A program made the translations under genes and the position numbers. This document shows positions 46,573-55,021 of a stretch of 64,000 nt of DNA, in pieces. The DNA is from Candidatus Pedobacter colombiensis. Lineage in GTDB: Bacteria; Bacteroidota; Bacteroidia; Sphingobacteriales; Sphingobacteriaceae. Each line of letters starts with the position of its first letter. The stretch's first letter is position 1. Under the pieces are notes generated by a model. That model had not been told where the DNA came from and searched no databases. It saw nothing but the letters and a program-made list of their open reading frames with translations. The DNA lies in NCBI GenBank assembly GCA_029202485.1, contig CP119313.1:1426001-1490000 (forward strand), read 5' to 3'.

Positions 46573-46685
46573 TTTTTATCTAAAGACAATACTTGAAAAA
46601 TACTCAATTCAATATTTCATACTCCTAAGTATGTAGGTTATTTTGCTTTATCTTTTGTTTATTTCAGTTATCTGCGGAAGCTACT

Positions 46686-47507
46686 CTACAGGTTCATTTC
46701 ATTTCGAATGAATGTTTCTAAAGCCTCTTTACTTGGCAACTGAACCAAATACTTGGAGACAAAGACTTCATTTGATAAGCCGGTGGTGGTATATTCTACT
46801 AAGGCATCATTCTTATCTGCACATAAAATAATCCCTACAGGGGGATTATCTCCTTCACTCATTTCATGTTTACGGTAATAATTCAGATAAAGGTTCATTT
46901 GTCCAGCATCGGCATGGTCATATCGACCCAATTTTAAATCTAGAAGGATATGCGATTTTAATATACGGTGGTAAAATACTAGATCGATCCGGTAATGGGC
47001 ATTGTCAAACGTAATGCGTTTTTGTCTTGCCTCAAAGCAAAATCCCCTGCCCATTTCTGTTAAAAAATGCTGAAGATGATCAATGATGGCTGATTCCAGA
47101 TCATGCTCTGTGTATTCTGACTTTTCTTCCAAACCTAAGAATTCTAATAAGTAAGGGTTTTTGATCACATCTGCCATTCCAACCTTTTGATTGTTTCGGA
47201 TTTTTGCAATCACAGCAGTCTTATTTGCCGACAAACCCGTTCTTTCAAACAATGAAGTATCAATCGCACGAGCAAGATCTCGGACTTTCCAGGCATTTTT
47301 AACGGTTTCCACTTCGTAGAAATGTCTTTTTAAAGTGTCCTCAATCCTAATCAGTTCTATGAAATGTGAGAAATTAAGTTGAGTCAGCAATTCTTGAGGG
47401 CTGAGAGAAGACTCCGGATTTTTACGAATGAATTGGTCAGACGCAGTCTGACTAATTGATGGTAGTCCCAGTTGGTCAAATTGGTCTAATGTGGTAATTC
47501 TATACAT
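46686..47507 (-). CDS. YhcG/DUF1016-type PDDEXK nuclease, shortened at the N-terminus
   Basis: A 273-aa protein. The C-terminal 150 residues match the YhcG-like PDDEXK nuclease domain: GRGFCFEARQKRITFDNAHYRIDLVFYH, then SHILLDLKLGRYDHADAGQMNLYLNYY, where E, D and DLK supply the active site. Family members usually have about 330-380 aa with an N-terminal DUF1016_N helical domain. Here only its last part (LNFSHFIELIRIEDTLKRHFYE) remains, so the gene may be a 5'-shortened derivative. It starts with ATG at 47507 and is alone between repeats R1 and R2. Confidence 0.75.
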   Translation of the reverse strand: MYRITTLDQFDQLGLPSISQTASDQFIRKNPESSLSPQELLTQLNFSHFIELIRIEDTLKRHFYEVETVKNAWKVRDLARAIDTSLFERTGLSANKTAVIAKIRNNQKVGMADVIKNPYLLEFLGLEEKSEYTEHDLESAIIDHLQHFLTEMGRGFCFEARQKRITFDNAHYRIDLVFYHRILKSHILLDLKLGRYDHADAGQMNLYLNYYRKHEMSEGDNPPVGIILCADKNDALVEYTTTGLSNEVFVSKYLVQLPSKEALETFIRNEMNL

Positions 47508-47646
47508 ACATTAAATCTTGTGTTTTTATAGAATGCTATATAATTATTGAATATATAGATAGGGTAAACCTGAATATGTCTCTCTTTGGAGCTTACATTC
47601 ATAGAAATAATTACGAAAAAAGCAGCTAGTTATGTAACTTGTGATC

Positions 47647-48183
47647 ATGATACTACACTCCAAAATAACGCTCGCTATATCCCTAATGTTCTATATGTCA
47701 TTTTTTAATTTTTCTTGTAGCTCTCAAGAAAAACATGATGGTAGTGTTCCAATAGAAATAGCTGAGGAACTTGGCATAAGCAGAACAGGCCTTGTCCAGT
47801 GGGCTAAAAAGGTAAATGCAGAACTCGAATTTTCTGAAGCAGGACGTATTAATGGTTTGCCCAATTATGAAGGAACGGATAAACATAAAACGATTGTGCA
47901 GCTAGTAGGTGAGGAAAATGTGATTAAACAGGCAAAGTGGACATACACTTTTACCACTGACCCTGAACTAAACAAGAAGCTTGTCATGAATATTACATAT
48001 TTCGCATACATTTTTGAGCCTAAAAAGATGCCAGACTGGATCAAAAAGGAAATGGAGTTGGTAAGTAAGGATTTAACACAGGAATTTGTGGGCGAGAAGC
48101 AAAGAATTGGCTTTAATAAAATGGTTCAGTTGATTTATAGCCCCAAGCAAAAAGTAATGAGTGTTATCTTTACAACGAGATAG
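47647..48183 (+). CDS. Putative lipoprotein, unknown function
   Basis: A 178-aa protein with a signal peptide and possible lipobox (FFNFSC-SSQ). The mature part has a short helical start (IEIAEELGISRTGLVQWAKKVN), then beta-strand-rich sequence. The family is not recognised. An ATG two codons earlier (47641) is also possible. It lies alone between repeats R1 and R2. Confidence 0.55.
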   Translation: MILHSKITLAISLMFYMSFFNFSCSSQEKHDGSVPIEIAEELGISRTGLVQWAKKVNAELEFSEAGRINGLPNYEGTDKHKTIVQLVGEENVIKQAKWTYTFTTDPELNKKLVMNITYFAYIFEPKKMPDWIKKEMELVSKDLTQEFVGEKQRIGFNKMVQLIYSPKQKVMSVIFTTR

Positions 48184-48275
48184 TTAAGTGACATTTAATA
48201 TTTTAATTTGAGTACACTAAAAGTCACCAATTTAATTAAGCTTATTGGTTAGTTATATTTTAATTCACTTTTTTA

Positions 48276-48340
48276 GCCAAATCGCGGATTAAACCTAAAT
48301 CAGATAGGAAATGGTTCGAGAAGCGCCCAGTCAGGCCCAC
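48276..48340. repeat. tRNA-end-like repeat, copy R2 (group A)
   Basis: Same core as R1: CAGATAGGAAATGGTTCGAG then AAGCGCCCAGTCAGGCCCAC, preceded by TTAAACCTAAAT. Directly followed by a CCTCGGTAGT-type terminator. It occupies the gap 48184-48513, which has no gene except a gene remnant reaching the IS edge. Confidence 0.8.
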
Positions 48341-48341
48341 T

Positions 48342-48380
48342 AAAAAACCTCGGTAGTACAGAAAACTACTGAGGTTTTTT
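48342..48380. terminator. Intrinsic terminator attached to repeat R2
   Basis: AAAAAACCTC-G-GTAG pairs with CTAC-T-GAGGTTTTTT around an ACAGAAAA-type loop. Nearly the same hairpin follows R4. Confidence 0.85.
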
Positions 48381-48540
48381 GCTTTGTTTTCTTATCGGTT
48401 TTTCTAAAAACTAGGAGGATCCAGAAAAATTGATCAGATAGCCAGGCAACAAAATCTGTTAAGTAGATTCCTTTATAAACATGCGGTACAGTTCAGTTAT
48501 GATTGCGGAATATGGATCAAGCAAAAAAGTTGGGGAGGGA

Positions 48541-49548
48541 TTAGGCATATATTTTTGATAACCTGAATAGGAAAAATTTGACATTTCTTACCCCTCTAAA
48601 TTGCGTTCTAAAAGCTTTAATCTTCGCATTAAAAGATTCTGCGGAGGCATTAGTGGATCTGTTATCAAAGTAGTTTAATATTGTTTCATAATTGTTCTGA
48701 ATGGTTCTTGATATGGTATTGAAGGATTTATAACCCATTTTTTCTATCTTGTTATACCATAAGGCTAACTTTTTAAAGGCAATCATTTTAGTTTTTGAAT
48801 GGCTGAGTATTGAAGACAGTTCCTGGGAGGCTTTATACGCTTGCTGCAAATCTGGGTATAGCTTAAATAACAGTTCTGCCCTGTGATTTTGTGAAGGAGT
48901 CCAGTTTACTTCTTTTTTAAATAACAAATACCTACTTCTAGCCAGTAACTGTTTTATCGTATCTCCATTTTCCAGAAGTTCGGGAATCCAAGGCTTCTTT
49001 ACTTCTCTGGCTAGATCCATTTCTTTGTTTTCCTGTTCTATAGCATCCCATCTATGTTTAATCCTGATTTCCTGGACACCTTCATTAGCCAATTGCTGTA
49101 CATGGAACCTATCTGAAACAAGCTTTGCTTTTGGAAAACTCCTTTTTACTATTCTGGTCATTGTCGGAGCCAGATCAAGGGTTACTTCTTTTACTTGTTT
49201 CCTTACCTGCTCCTTCATTCTGTGAAGAACCTTTATGATCGACTCGCTTTCAGTACCCTTTACAATTGCTACCAAAGCACCTTTCTTCCCTTTTGCCCCT
49301 TTATTAGTCAGTATTGTATAGAGCTCTCCTTGTGAAAGGCTAGTTTCATCAATTGATAAATATTCCCCCATATTATTAGCAAAAAGCAGCCAATTCTCAG
49401 AGTGTTCCGCCTGATCCCAGCTGGTAAAATCACTTAAATGGCGGGCATATTGCTCTTCCAGACGCTTTCCGTCAACACCAAAGAAATGGCCAAGACTTTT
49501 ACAGCTTATTGGGGTGGAATCCAAATAGTCTTTCAAAAAAAAAGGCAA
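48541..49548 (-). CDS. ISL3 transposase, catalytic part
   Basis: A 335-aa DDE transposase of the ISL3 type. Asp residues in LSIDETSLSQGELYTILTN and VTLDLAPTMTRIVKRSFPKAK, followed by SDRFHVQQLANEG; Glu in ASAESFNAKIKAFRTQFRGVR near the end. The frame begins with TTG inside the upstream ORF and has no good start of its own. It is +1 relative to the upstream ORF at a run of nine T in the coding strand (49535-49543). The product is therefore probably made as a fusion by ribosomal or transcriptional slippage there. Confidence 0.9.
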   Translation of the reverse strand: MPFFLKDYLDSTPISCKSLGHFFGVDGKRLEEQYARHLSDFTSWDQAEHSENWLLFANNMGEYLSIDETSLSQGELYTILTNKGAKGKKGALVAIVKGTESESIIKVLHRMKEQVRKQVKEVTLDLAPTMTRIVKRSFPKAKLVSDRFHVQQLANEGVQEIRIKHRWDAIEQENKEMDLAREVKKPWIPELLENGDTIKQLLARSRYLLFKKEVNWTPSQNHRAELLFKLYPDLQQAYKASQELSSILSHSKTKMIAFKKLALWYNKIEKMGYKSFNTISRTIQNNYETILNYFDNRSTNASAESFNAKIKAFRTQFRGVRNVKFFLFRLSKIYA

Positions 49549-49861
49549 ACTCTTGAGTCATCTTTGTGCCTTCGGCAACTAATTGCCAATCCCGGGAAAC
49601 GATCTTACTTGTTCGGGTGTTGAGCCATTTCCGACGCTTAAGGTTTAAAAAACAAGGTTTGCCACGCAAAGGAAAGTCTCGAACAGAAGCCTCATCGTAG
49701 AATCCTTTAGATAAAAGATGATCTCCAGAAAACTCTTGTGGATGAATGTTCTTTTCTATCAAATAAATATAGGTTGAACCGTCAATTGTAGCAGCTCGGT
49801 CGAATTCAAAATAGTCGCTAAGACCTTCTGGTACTATTAATGAAAGCAGGGTAGAATCCAA
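49499..49861 (-). CDS. ISL3 (ISAon1-like) transposase N-terminal region
   Basis: A 120-aa N-terminal part of the transposase. YFEFDRAATIDGSTYIYLIEKN is followed by basic CFLNLKRRKWLNTRTSKIVSRDW, likely DNA-binding. The start is TTG at 49861; no ATG is better. Its C-terminal codons overlap the catalytic ORF across the T9 tract. Bacteroidota databases list such halves separately as ISAon1 N-terminal region and transposase. Confidence 0.82.
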   Translation of the reverse strand: MDSTLLSLIVPEGLSDYFEFDRAATIDGSTYIYLIEKNIHPQEFSGDHLLSKGFYDEASVRDFPLRGKPCFLNLKRRKWLNTRTSKIVSRDWQLVAEGTKMTQEFAFFFERLFGFHPNKL

Positions 49862-50224
49862 TATAATTGCTGTTTAATGCAAATCTAAACAAAATTAATC
49901 CCTCCCCAACTTTTTTGCTTGATCCCGGAATATTTGTGAAACAAAGAGTTCTGGGAATCGCGGAAAATTTAATGCCCTGTTGTTCTTACCAGCATAATAA
50001 AGATATTGAAATTGCATCTGTTATGAAAGTAGAGGCTGACTAACTTTGATAATTTGCAGAAATCCATGAATTAACATTAGAAATTTGACATTTTATGAGC
50101 ATGTTATGTAGTTAGCATTAAAGATTTGTCAAATAGCATTACTGTTTGGAATTTAGGATCAGGTTACTTTTTTGACAACTGTGTTTTTGTATAATGGACG
50201 ATAGTTTCATAGTTTTTTATCTTG

Positions 50225-51409
50225 TTAATAAATAAAATCCAGTTGTAGCAATTCTTCCATTAAACCACAAAGAGATATAGCAGTAATGTTTTCTGCCATT
50301 GAGAATCTATCTTGTCCAGAATAAACAACAAACTTTTTACTTGGTTTGATATCTTGACAAGCGATATAAAAACCTTTGGAAAGCGCTGGAGCAGAGTTGC
50401 GCTTGATTTCTATTGCCCACTTTTCATTACTAGAAAATTCGAGAACTAAGTCTATTTCGGCACCATTTGAAGTTCTGTAATAATAAGGGATAACATTATC
50501 TGGAGCAGCTGATATGATATTTTCAATAACAAATCCTTCCCAGCTCCCTCCGGCAACTGGATGACCAAGTAAATCATTGTAGTTTTGTATATTAAGGAGG
50601 GCATGGGTAATTCCACTATCTCTAACATATACCTTTGGGGTTTTTACCAACCGTTTTCCTGCATTTTGTGTCCATGGTTGTAGTCGACGCACCAATAATA
50701 AGTCAACCATTAGATCAAGATATCGGCTAACAGTTGTTGAACTTACATCAAGACTTTTAGCTATTTGTGAAGCATTAGTCATTCCGCCTTGGATATGTGC
50801 CAACATGGTCCAAAATCTTTCAAGGGTAACCGCAGGTATGCGTGGGCCAAAAAAAGGAATATCTCTCTCAAGGTAGGTTCTAATAAAATCCCGCCTCCAA
50901 GCTAAACTGTTTTTATCGTTGCTGGCAAGCAGACTTTCAGGGAAGCCACCTCTAAGCCAAAGTTGGTTTAGTTTTTCAGTTGTATTTGCTTGGTATTCCA
51001 GTGCATCAATACCCTGAAGTTCTAGGTAAGCAATTCTACCTGCTAGAGATTCACTAGACTGCTGTAGTAAGTCCATAGAGGCAGACCCTAGGAATAAAAA
51101 TTGCCCATATTTATTACCTTTCCTACGTTCTTTGTCAATGATCCCACGAAGTGGTGCAAATATTTCAGGCACACGCTGAACTTCGTCCAAAATGATTAGA
51201 TGTTCACTGTTTTCTGAATGGAAAGCATTTACATCCACGATTTTTTGAAGGTCGAGTCTATCTTCCAAATCAAGATAAATAGCAGTGCTTGTATCGCTGA
51301 TATTTAAAGCAATGGTTGTTTTACCCACCTGACGAGGTCCCATTAGTGCAACAGAGGAACTTCGTTGTAGCGCTTCCTTAACTTGTTTTTCTACTCTTCT
51401 TTTAATCAT
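50225..51409 (-). CDS. AAA_14/DUF4143 ATPase
   Basis: A 394-aa ATPase of the archaeal-ATPase-like AAA_14 group. Walker A is GPRQVGKTT, Walker B is LIILDEVQRVPEIF. RGGFPESLLASN and DFIRTYLERDIPFFGPRIP follow, with a winged-helix segment (ASQIAKSLDVSSTTVSRYLDLM). The C-terminal DUF4143 is nuclease-like: YYYRTSNGAEIDLVLEF plus AIEIKRNSAP, a PDDEXK-type arrangement. Common, often mobile, lone genes with unproven role. It lies between the ISL3 element and repeat R3. Confidence 0.87.
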   Translation of the reverse strand: MIKRRVEKQVKEALQRSSSVALMGPRQVGKTTIALNISDTSTAIYLDLEDRLDLQKIVDVNAFHSENSEHLIILDEVQRVPEIFAPLRGIIDKERRKGNKYGQFLFLGSASMDLLQQSSESLAGRIAYLELQGIDALEYQANTTEKLNQLWLRGGFPESLLASNDKNSLAWRRDFIRTYLERDIPFFGPRIPAVTLERFWTMLAHIQGGMTNASQIAKSLDVSSTTVSRYLDLMVDLLLVRRLQPWTQNAGKRLVKTPKVYVRDSGITHALLNIQNYNDLLGHPVAGGSWEGFVIENIISAAPDNVIPYYYRTSNGAEIDLVLEFSSNEKWAIEIKRNSAPALSKGFYIACQDIKPSKKFVVYSGQDRFSMAENITAISLCGLMEELLQLDFIY

Positions 51410-51470
51410 CCATGTAAATTTAATATTTAATATTGAATTTACATGGATGTGTTGTGGTTTTATTTTTATT

Positions 51471-51532
51471 AAATCAACAATTAAACATAAATCAGCCAGA
51501 AAATGGTTCTAGAAGAATCCAGCTGGGCCCAC
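51471..51532. repeat. tRNA-end-like repeat, copy R3 (group A, diverged)
   Basis: CAGCCAGAAAATGGTTCTAG then AAGAATCCAGCTGGGCCCAC. The following hairpin AAAAAGCCGTTTTTCGA lacks its second arm, so the terminator is broken. R3 and R4 together fill the 51410-51877 gap; no gene is seen in it. Confidence 0.75.
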
Positions 51533-51622
51533 AAAATAAAAAGCCGTTTTTCGACATAAAAAATAGCGTATATAGTAAGTTTTAATCTGGTAAAGCTAAT
51601 TAGTATCTGGATTTGTTTTTTC

Positions 51623-51688
51623 GAAAAAATCGGCCATTAAAGCTAAATCAGATAGGAAAAAGTTCGAGATATGTGCACTAGCGACCAC
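51623..51688. repeat. tRNA-end-like repeat, copy R4 (group B)
   Basis: CGGCCATTAAAGCTAAATCA, GATAGGAAAAAGTTCGAG, then ATATGTGCACTAGCGACCAC. Almost identical to R5 8 kb away. Followed by the CCTCGGTAGT terminator. Confidence 0.8.
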
Positions 51689-51728
51689 AAAAAAACCTCG
51701 GTAGTACAGAACACTACTGAGGTTTTTT
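51688..51728. terminator. Intrinsic terminator attached to repeat R4
   Basis: AAAAAAACCTC-G-GTAGT and ACTAC-T-GAGGTTTTTT, with loop ACAGAAC-like. A close copy of the hairpin at R2. Confidence 0.85.
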
Positions 51729-51877
51729 GTTTTCCCATCTAGGGTGTTTTAAAAAAGGGGACTAAAGTAATCCAGTGTATACTTGAAATCTAAAATGATC
51801 TTACCTAATTCAAAATAATATAGAAAATACCAGTTCTTTATTAAATCTATACATTTGTAGCAAGCCAATCTGTTCAA

Positions 51878-52585
51878 ATGACTAATACAAATTTTAAGAT
51901 AAAACAAGATATTAAAGTTACTGTTGATGCTATCGTTTTTGGATACAATCAGGAAAATGGCATTTCTGTTTTATTAATTAAACGAAGAATAGATCCGTTT
52001 AAAAACGAGTGGGCCTTGCCGGGAGGATTTGTACTGGATCTGGAAACGCTCGAAGAAGCGGTGGAGCGCGAACTGAGAGAAGAGGCTGGAATATCGATAA
52101 ATTACCTTGAGCAACTGTTTACTTTTGGCAAACCAGGCCGTGACCCACGTATGCGTGTGGTTTCCGTTTCTTATTTTGGCTTGGTAAAATCCGCAGACTT
52201 TAGCCTCTTTGCGTCTACTGACGCAGCTGAAGCTAACTGGTTTAACATTTATGAACTGCCAGCACTGGCATTTGATCATCAAGAAATTGTAGAGAAGGCA
52301 ATTGCACGACTAAGGGCAAAAATTACTTATGAGCCCATTGGTTTTGAACTGCTGGATCGTAAATTCCTTTTCTCCGACTTGGAACACCTTTATACTTTGT
52401 TATTAGGACGTGAAATTGACCGCCGTAATTTTAAACGCAAAATGATGTCTCTAGGGCTGGTAATTGAACTTAACGAAAAAGCTCCATCTTTGGCAGCCGG
52501 TCGCCCTGGTAAACTTTATTCATTTGATAATGGTAAGTATAACCAATTAAAAATCAATGGATTTGATTTAAATAAGCTCATTTAA
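51878..52585 (+). CDS. nrtR: Nudix-related transcriptional regulator (NrtR type)
   Basis: A 235-aa protein. The Nudix domain is N-terminal with the box GFVLDLETLEEAVERELREEAG; the winged helix is C-terminal (FLFSDLEHLYTLLLGREIDRRNFKRKM ... KAPSLAAGRPGKLYSF). NrtR proteins sense ADP-ribose or related metabolites and repress NAD genes. The genes after it are prs and nadV, and two similar palindromes lie between, matching this role. In Bacteroides some relatives regulate sugar use, so the NAD role rests on the neighbours. Confidence 0.85.
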   Translation: MTNTNFKIKQDIKVTVDAIVFGYNQENGISVLLIKRRIDPFKNEWALPGGFVLDLETLEEAVERELREEAGISINYLEQLFTFGKPGRDPRMRVVSVSYFGLVKSADFSLFASTDAAEANWFNIYELPALAFDHQEIVEKAIARLRAKITYEPIGFELLDRKFLFSDLEHLYTLLLGREIDRRNFKRKMMSLGLVIELNEKAPSLAAGRPGKLYSFDNGKYNQLKINGFDLNKLI

Positions 52586-52619
52586 AATTAATTTGTGTAA
52601 AAAAAACACAAATTAATTT
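52585..52619. promoter_or_regulatory. Palindromic operator, probable NrtR site 1
   Basis: AAATTAATTTGTGT, 7 A, then ACACAAATTAATTT: a perfect 14-bp inverted repeat directly after the nrtR stop codon. It could also fold as a weak AT-rich hairpin, but there is no T run to make a terminator. Confidence 0.6.
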
Positions 52620-52643
52620 GGATAAGAAATATTAATGTATTTA

Positions 52644-52666
52644 ATTTGTGTCATTGTAACGCAAAT
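52644..52666. promoter_or_regulatory. Palindromic operator, probable NrtR site 2
   Basis: ATTTGTGT-N7-ACGCAAAT, one mismatch from perfect and the same half-site and spacing as site 1. It ends 5 bases before the GTG start of prs, so binding would block initiation. Confidence 0.6.
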
Positions 52667-52670
52667 AGGT

Positions 52671-53510
52671 GTGAAAACATTAAACTTATCAACCGGATTT
52701 AATCCATTCCAATCCTCAATTGAAGAGATAGAGAGCAAGAGCTTTTTATTTAGTGGGGGCGAAGTACACATTAAATTACTGGGCAGTACAGATGAAGCCT
52801 TGATTTCGACAAGACTTAATGATTCCAATGATGTCATGAAGTTATTGCTAGCAGTAGATGCGCTACGCAGAAGCGGCTGTAAAACCATTAGCGTATTTAT
52901 ACCTTATCTGCCGTACGCTCGTCAGGATAGGGTAATGGTTAGTGGTGAACCATTGTCTATCAAAGTGATGAGTAATTTGATTAATGGTTGTGGCTTTGAA
53001 AAGGTATATGTGTTTGATGTGCATTCAGAAGTTTCATTGGCCCTGCTTGATAATTGCGAGCTGATCAGCAATTATACACTGGTAAAGGAAGTATTAAAAG
53101 ATCGTGAGGATTATTGTTTGGTTTCTCCTGATGCTGGTGCATTAAAAAAGATCTATAAGCTAGCTGAGGCTTTAAATTATACTGGGGATATCGTTTTGTG
53201 CAATAAAGTGCGCGATGTAAGTAACGGGCGGATTAAAGAGATTACTGTAGATCAGAATGACCTTGGCGGTAAAGATTGTTTCATTATCGATGACATTTGC
53301 GATGGTGGGGCAACCTTTGTTGGGGTAGCTAAAGAACTTAAACAACGCAATGCCGGCAAAGTGAGTCTGATTGTATCGCATGGTATTATGTCTCGTGGTG
53401 ATTCAGAACTGGAAGAATGGATTGACCACATCTATACCACCGACTCCATAAAAGATACCGCAACAGAGCTCGTGAGCAGGATTCAATTGGCCAATCTGAT
53501 AGAATTATAA
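52671..53510 (+). CDS. prs: Ribose-phosphate pyrophosphokinase (PRPP synthetase), NAD-cluster type
   Basis: A 279-aa enzyme making PRPP from ribose-5-phosphate and ATP. Motifs: FIPYLPYARQDRV, VFDVHSEVS, VSPDAGALKKIYK, and the PRPP-binding DDICDGGATFVGVAKEL. It is shorter and more divergent than housekeeping Prs. The frame is open 12 codons upstream, but that part overlaps the second operator. The GTG at 52671 (VKTLNLSTGFN) is the likely start. PRPP is the co-substrate of the next enzyme, NadV. Confidence 0.88.
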   Translation: MKTLNLSTGFNPFQSSIEEIESKSFLFSGGEVHIKLLGSTDEALISTRLNDSNDVMKLLLAVDALRRSGCKTISVFIPYLPYARQDRVMVSGEPLSIKVMSNLINGCGFEKVYVFDVHSEVSLALLDNCELISNYTLVKEVLKDREDYCLVSPDAGALKKIYKLAEALNYTGDIVLCNKVRDVSNGRIKEITVDQNDLGGKDCFIIDDICDGGATFVGVAKELKQRNAGKVSLIVSHGIMSRGDSELEEWIDHIYTTDSIKDTATELVSRIQLANLIEL

Positions 53511-53539
53511 ACGTTTTTGAACCTTCAAAATTTAATTTT

Positions 53540-54991
53540 ATGAACAATATCCTTTTGCAAACAGATGTATATAAAATGGGCCATATGGAACAATATGCCC
53601 CGGGATGTAATAAAGTATATTCTTACCTGACTGCTCGCAGTGATAAAAACTTTGATGAAACTGTTTTCTTCGGATTGCAATATTATATAAAAAGATATTT
53701 ATCAGAACCTATTACTCCAGAAATGGGTGAAGAGTTTTTGACCTACCGAAAAATGATCCTCGGAAGTAATTCTGAGGAGATTGAAGTTAAAATCAGAGCT
53801 CTATGCCAGTTGGGGTATCTGCCAATTGAAATTAAAGCGGTTGAAGAAGGTACCATTATGCCGGTACGAAATGTACTGATGACTATTACAAATACACATC
53901 CTGATTTTTATTGGGTGGTAGGTTTTATGGAGAGTTTACTACTTAAGCTGTGGTACACCATTACGGTGGCTACATGTAGTCGTCAATACCGTGAAATTGT
54001 AAGCAGATTCTTTAATGAAACCGATGAAGAGGCCATGACTCCTGCTAAAGATTTCCATGTGCATGATTTCGGATATCGTGGCGATGCTTCTGAAGAAGGT
54101 GCTGCCATTAGTGGTGTAGCACATTTGCTTTCTTTTTTGGGAAGTGATAATGTACCTGCATTGCCTTGTGCAGTGGAGTACTACAATGCAGATCTGAATG
54201 GTGAGCCTATTTTACTTTCTGTACCCGCCAGTGAGCACAGTGTGATGTGTTCTTTTGGAAGAGAAGATGAGATCAGTGCATTCAGGCACATGCTTGAACT
54301 TTATCCAACTGGCATCGTTTCTATCGTATCTGATACTTTTGACGTATACAAAGTACTGACAGATTTTGCAGAAGTATTTAAGGATGATATTCTTAAAAGA
54401 GATGGTAAAGTTGTATTTAGACCTGATAGTGGTAATCCGGAATATATTATCTGTGGTAATCCTGAGGCTGAACCTGGCAGTAATGAGTGGAAAGGCGCTA
54501 TCCGTTTACTGGATGAGAAATTTGGAAGTAGCTTGAACAACAAAGGTTATAAAGTACTGAATCCTAAAGTGGGCCTGATTTACGGTGATGGTATGTATCT
54601 GGAAAGGTATGTCCGTACACTGGAACGCCTTAAAGAAATGGGCTATGCGGCCAGTAATCTAGTAATTGGTGTCGGTGGAATTTTAAGAAACCACAGTAGG
54701 GATACGCTTGGATTTGCCATCAAAGCTACTTATGTTGAGGTGAATGGAGAGCCTAGGGAAATTGAAAAAGACCCGGTAACAGATCACAAGAAGAAATCTC
54801 ATAAGGGCTTACTTAGTCTACAAAAAGTAGATGATAAATATATTACCAAAGATCAGTGTAATGTGGCTGAAGAAGCAGATTCTTTATTGCAAGTGGTGTA
54901 TAAGGATGGTCATTTGGTAAAAGAAACAAGCTTGTCTGAGATCAGAAAATTGGTTAAAGCCCAGGAATTAGTTTTAGTGGCTGATATCTAA
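53540..54991 (+). CDS. nadV: Nicotinamide phosphoribosyltransferase
   Basis: A 483-aa cytosolic enzyme joining nicotinamide and PRPP to form NMN, for NAD salvage without deamidation. Motifs: HDFGYRGDASEEGAAISG (with active-site residues), PASEHSVMCSFG, VSDTFDVYK, FRPDSGNPE and IGVGGILRNHSRDTLGFA. Full length. Lies 29 bases after prs and 30 bases before a broken NADAR gene, completing an NrtR-Prs-NadV cluster. Confidence 0.93.
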   Translation: MNNILLQTDVYKMGHMEQYAPGCNKVYSYLTARSDKNFDETVFFGLQYYIKRYLSEPITPEMGEEFLTYRKMILGSNSEEIEVKIRALCQLGYLPIEIKAVEEGTIMPVRNVLMTITNTHPDFYWVVGFMESLLLKLWYTITVATCSRQYREIVSRFFNETDEEAMTPAKDFHVHDFGYRGDASEEGAAISGVAHLLSFLGSDNVPALPCAVEYYNADLNGEPILLSVPASEHSVMCSFGREDEISAFRHMLELYPTGIVSIVSDTFDVYKVLTDFAEVFKDDILKRDGKVVFRPDSGNPEYIICGNPEAEPGSNEWKGAIRLLDEKFGSSLNNKGYKVLNPKVGLIYGDGMYLERYVRTLERLKEMGYAASNLVIGVGGILRNHSRDTLGFAIKATYVEVNGEPREIEKDPVTDHKKKSHKGLLSLQKVDDKYITKDQCNVAEEADSLLQVVYKDGHLVKETSLSEIRKLVKAQELVLVADI

Positions 54992-55021
54992 AAGAATTGA
55001 ACATTATTTAAACTTACAAAA

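Larger units (their letters stand above)
48514..49925 (-). mobile_element. ISL3-family insertion sequence (ISAon1-like), 1,412 bp
   Basis: Both ends carry a near-perfect 30-bp inverted repeat beginning GGATCAAGCAAAAAAGTT and continuing GGGGAGGGATTA (48514-48543 and 49895-49925). It is flanked by an 8-bp direct repeat CGGAATAT (48506-48513 and 49926-49933), the usual ISL3 duplication. Two overlapping frames form the transposase. Ends, duplication and ORFs are intact, so the insertion is recent or the element is active. The flanks join into one open frame of about 70 codons ending at TAA near 50041 (fragment SYDCGIFVKQRVLGI), so it probably hit an already degraded gene. Confidence 0.93.

Noticed and set aside
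48430..50041. Open frame interrupted by the ISL3 element (SYDCGIFVKQRVLGI)
   Set aside because: No start codon and no recognised family, so it is reported only as context of the IS.
51623..51660. GGCCATTAAAGCT in repeats R4 and R5 looks like the start of tRNA-Met
   Set aside because: Only scattered matches with gaps; no D-arm or anticodon arm. It is explained as well by the conserved minus-strand frame.
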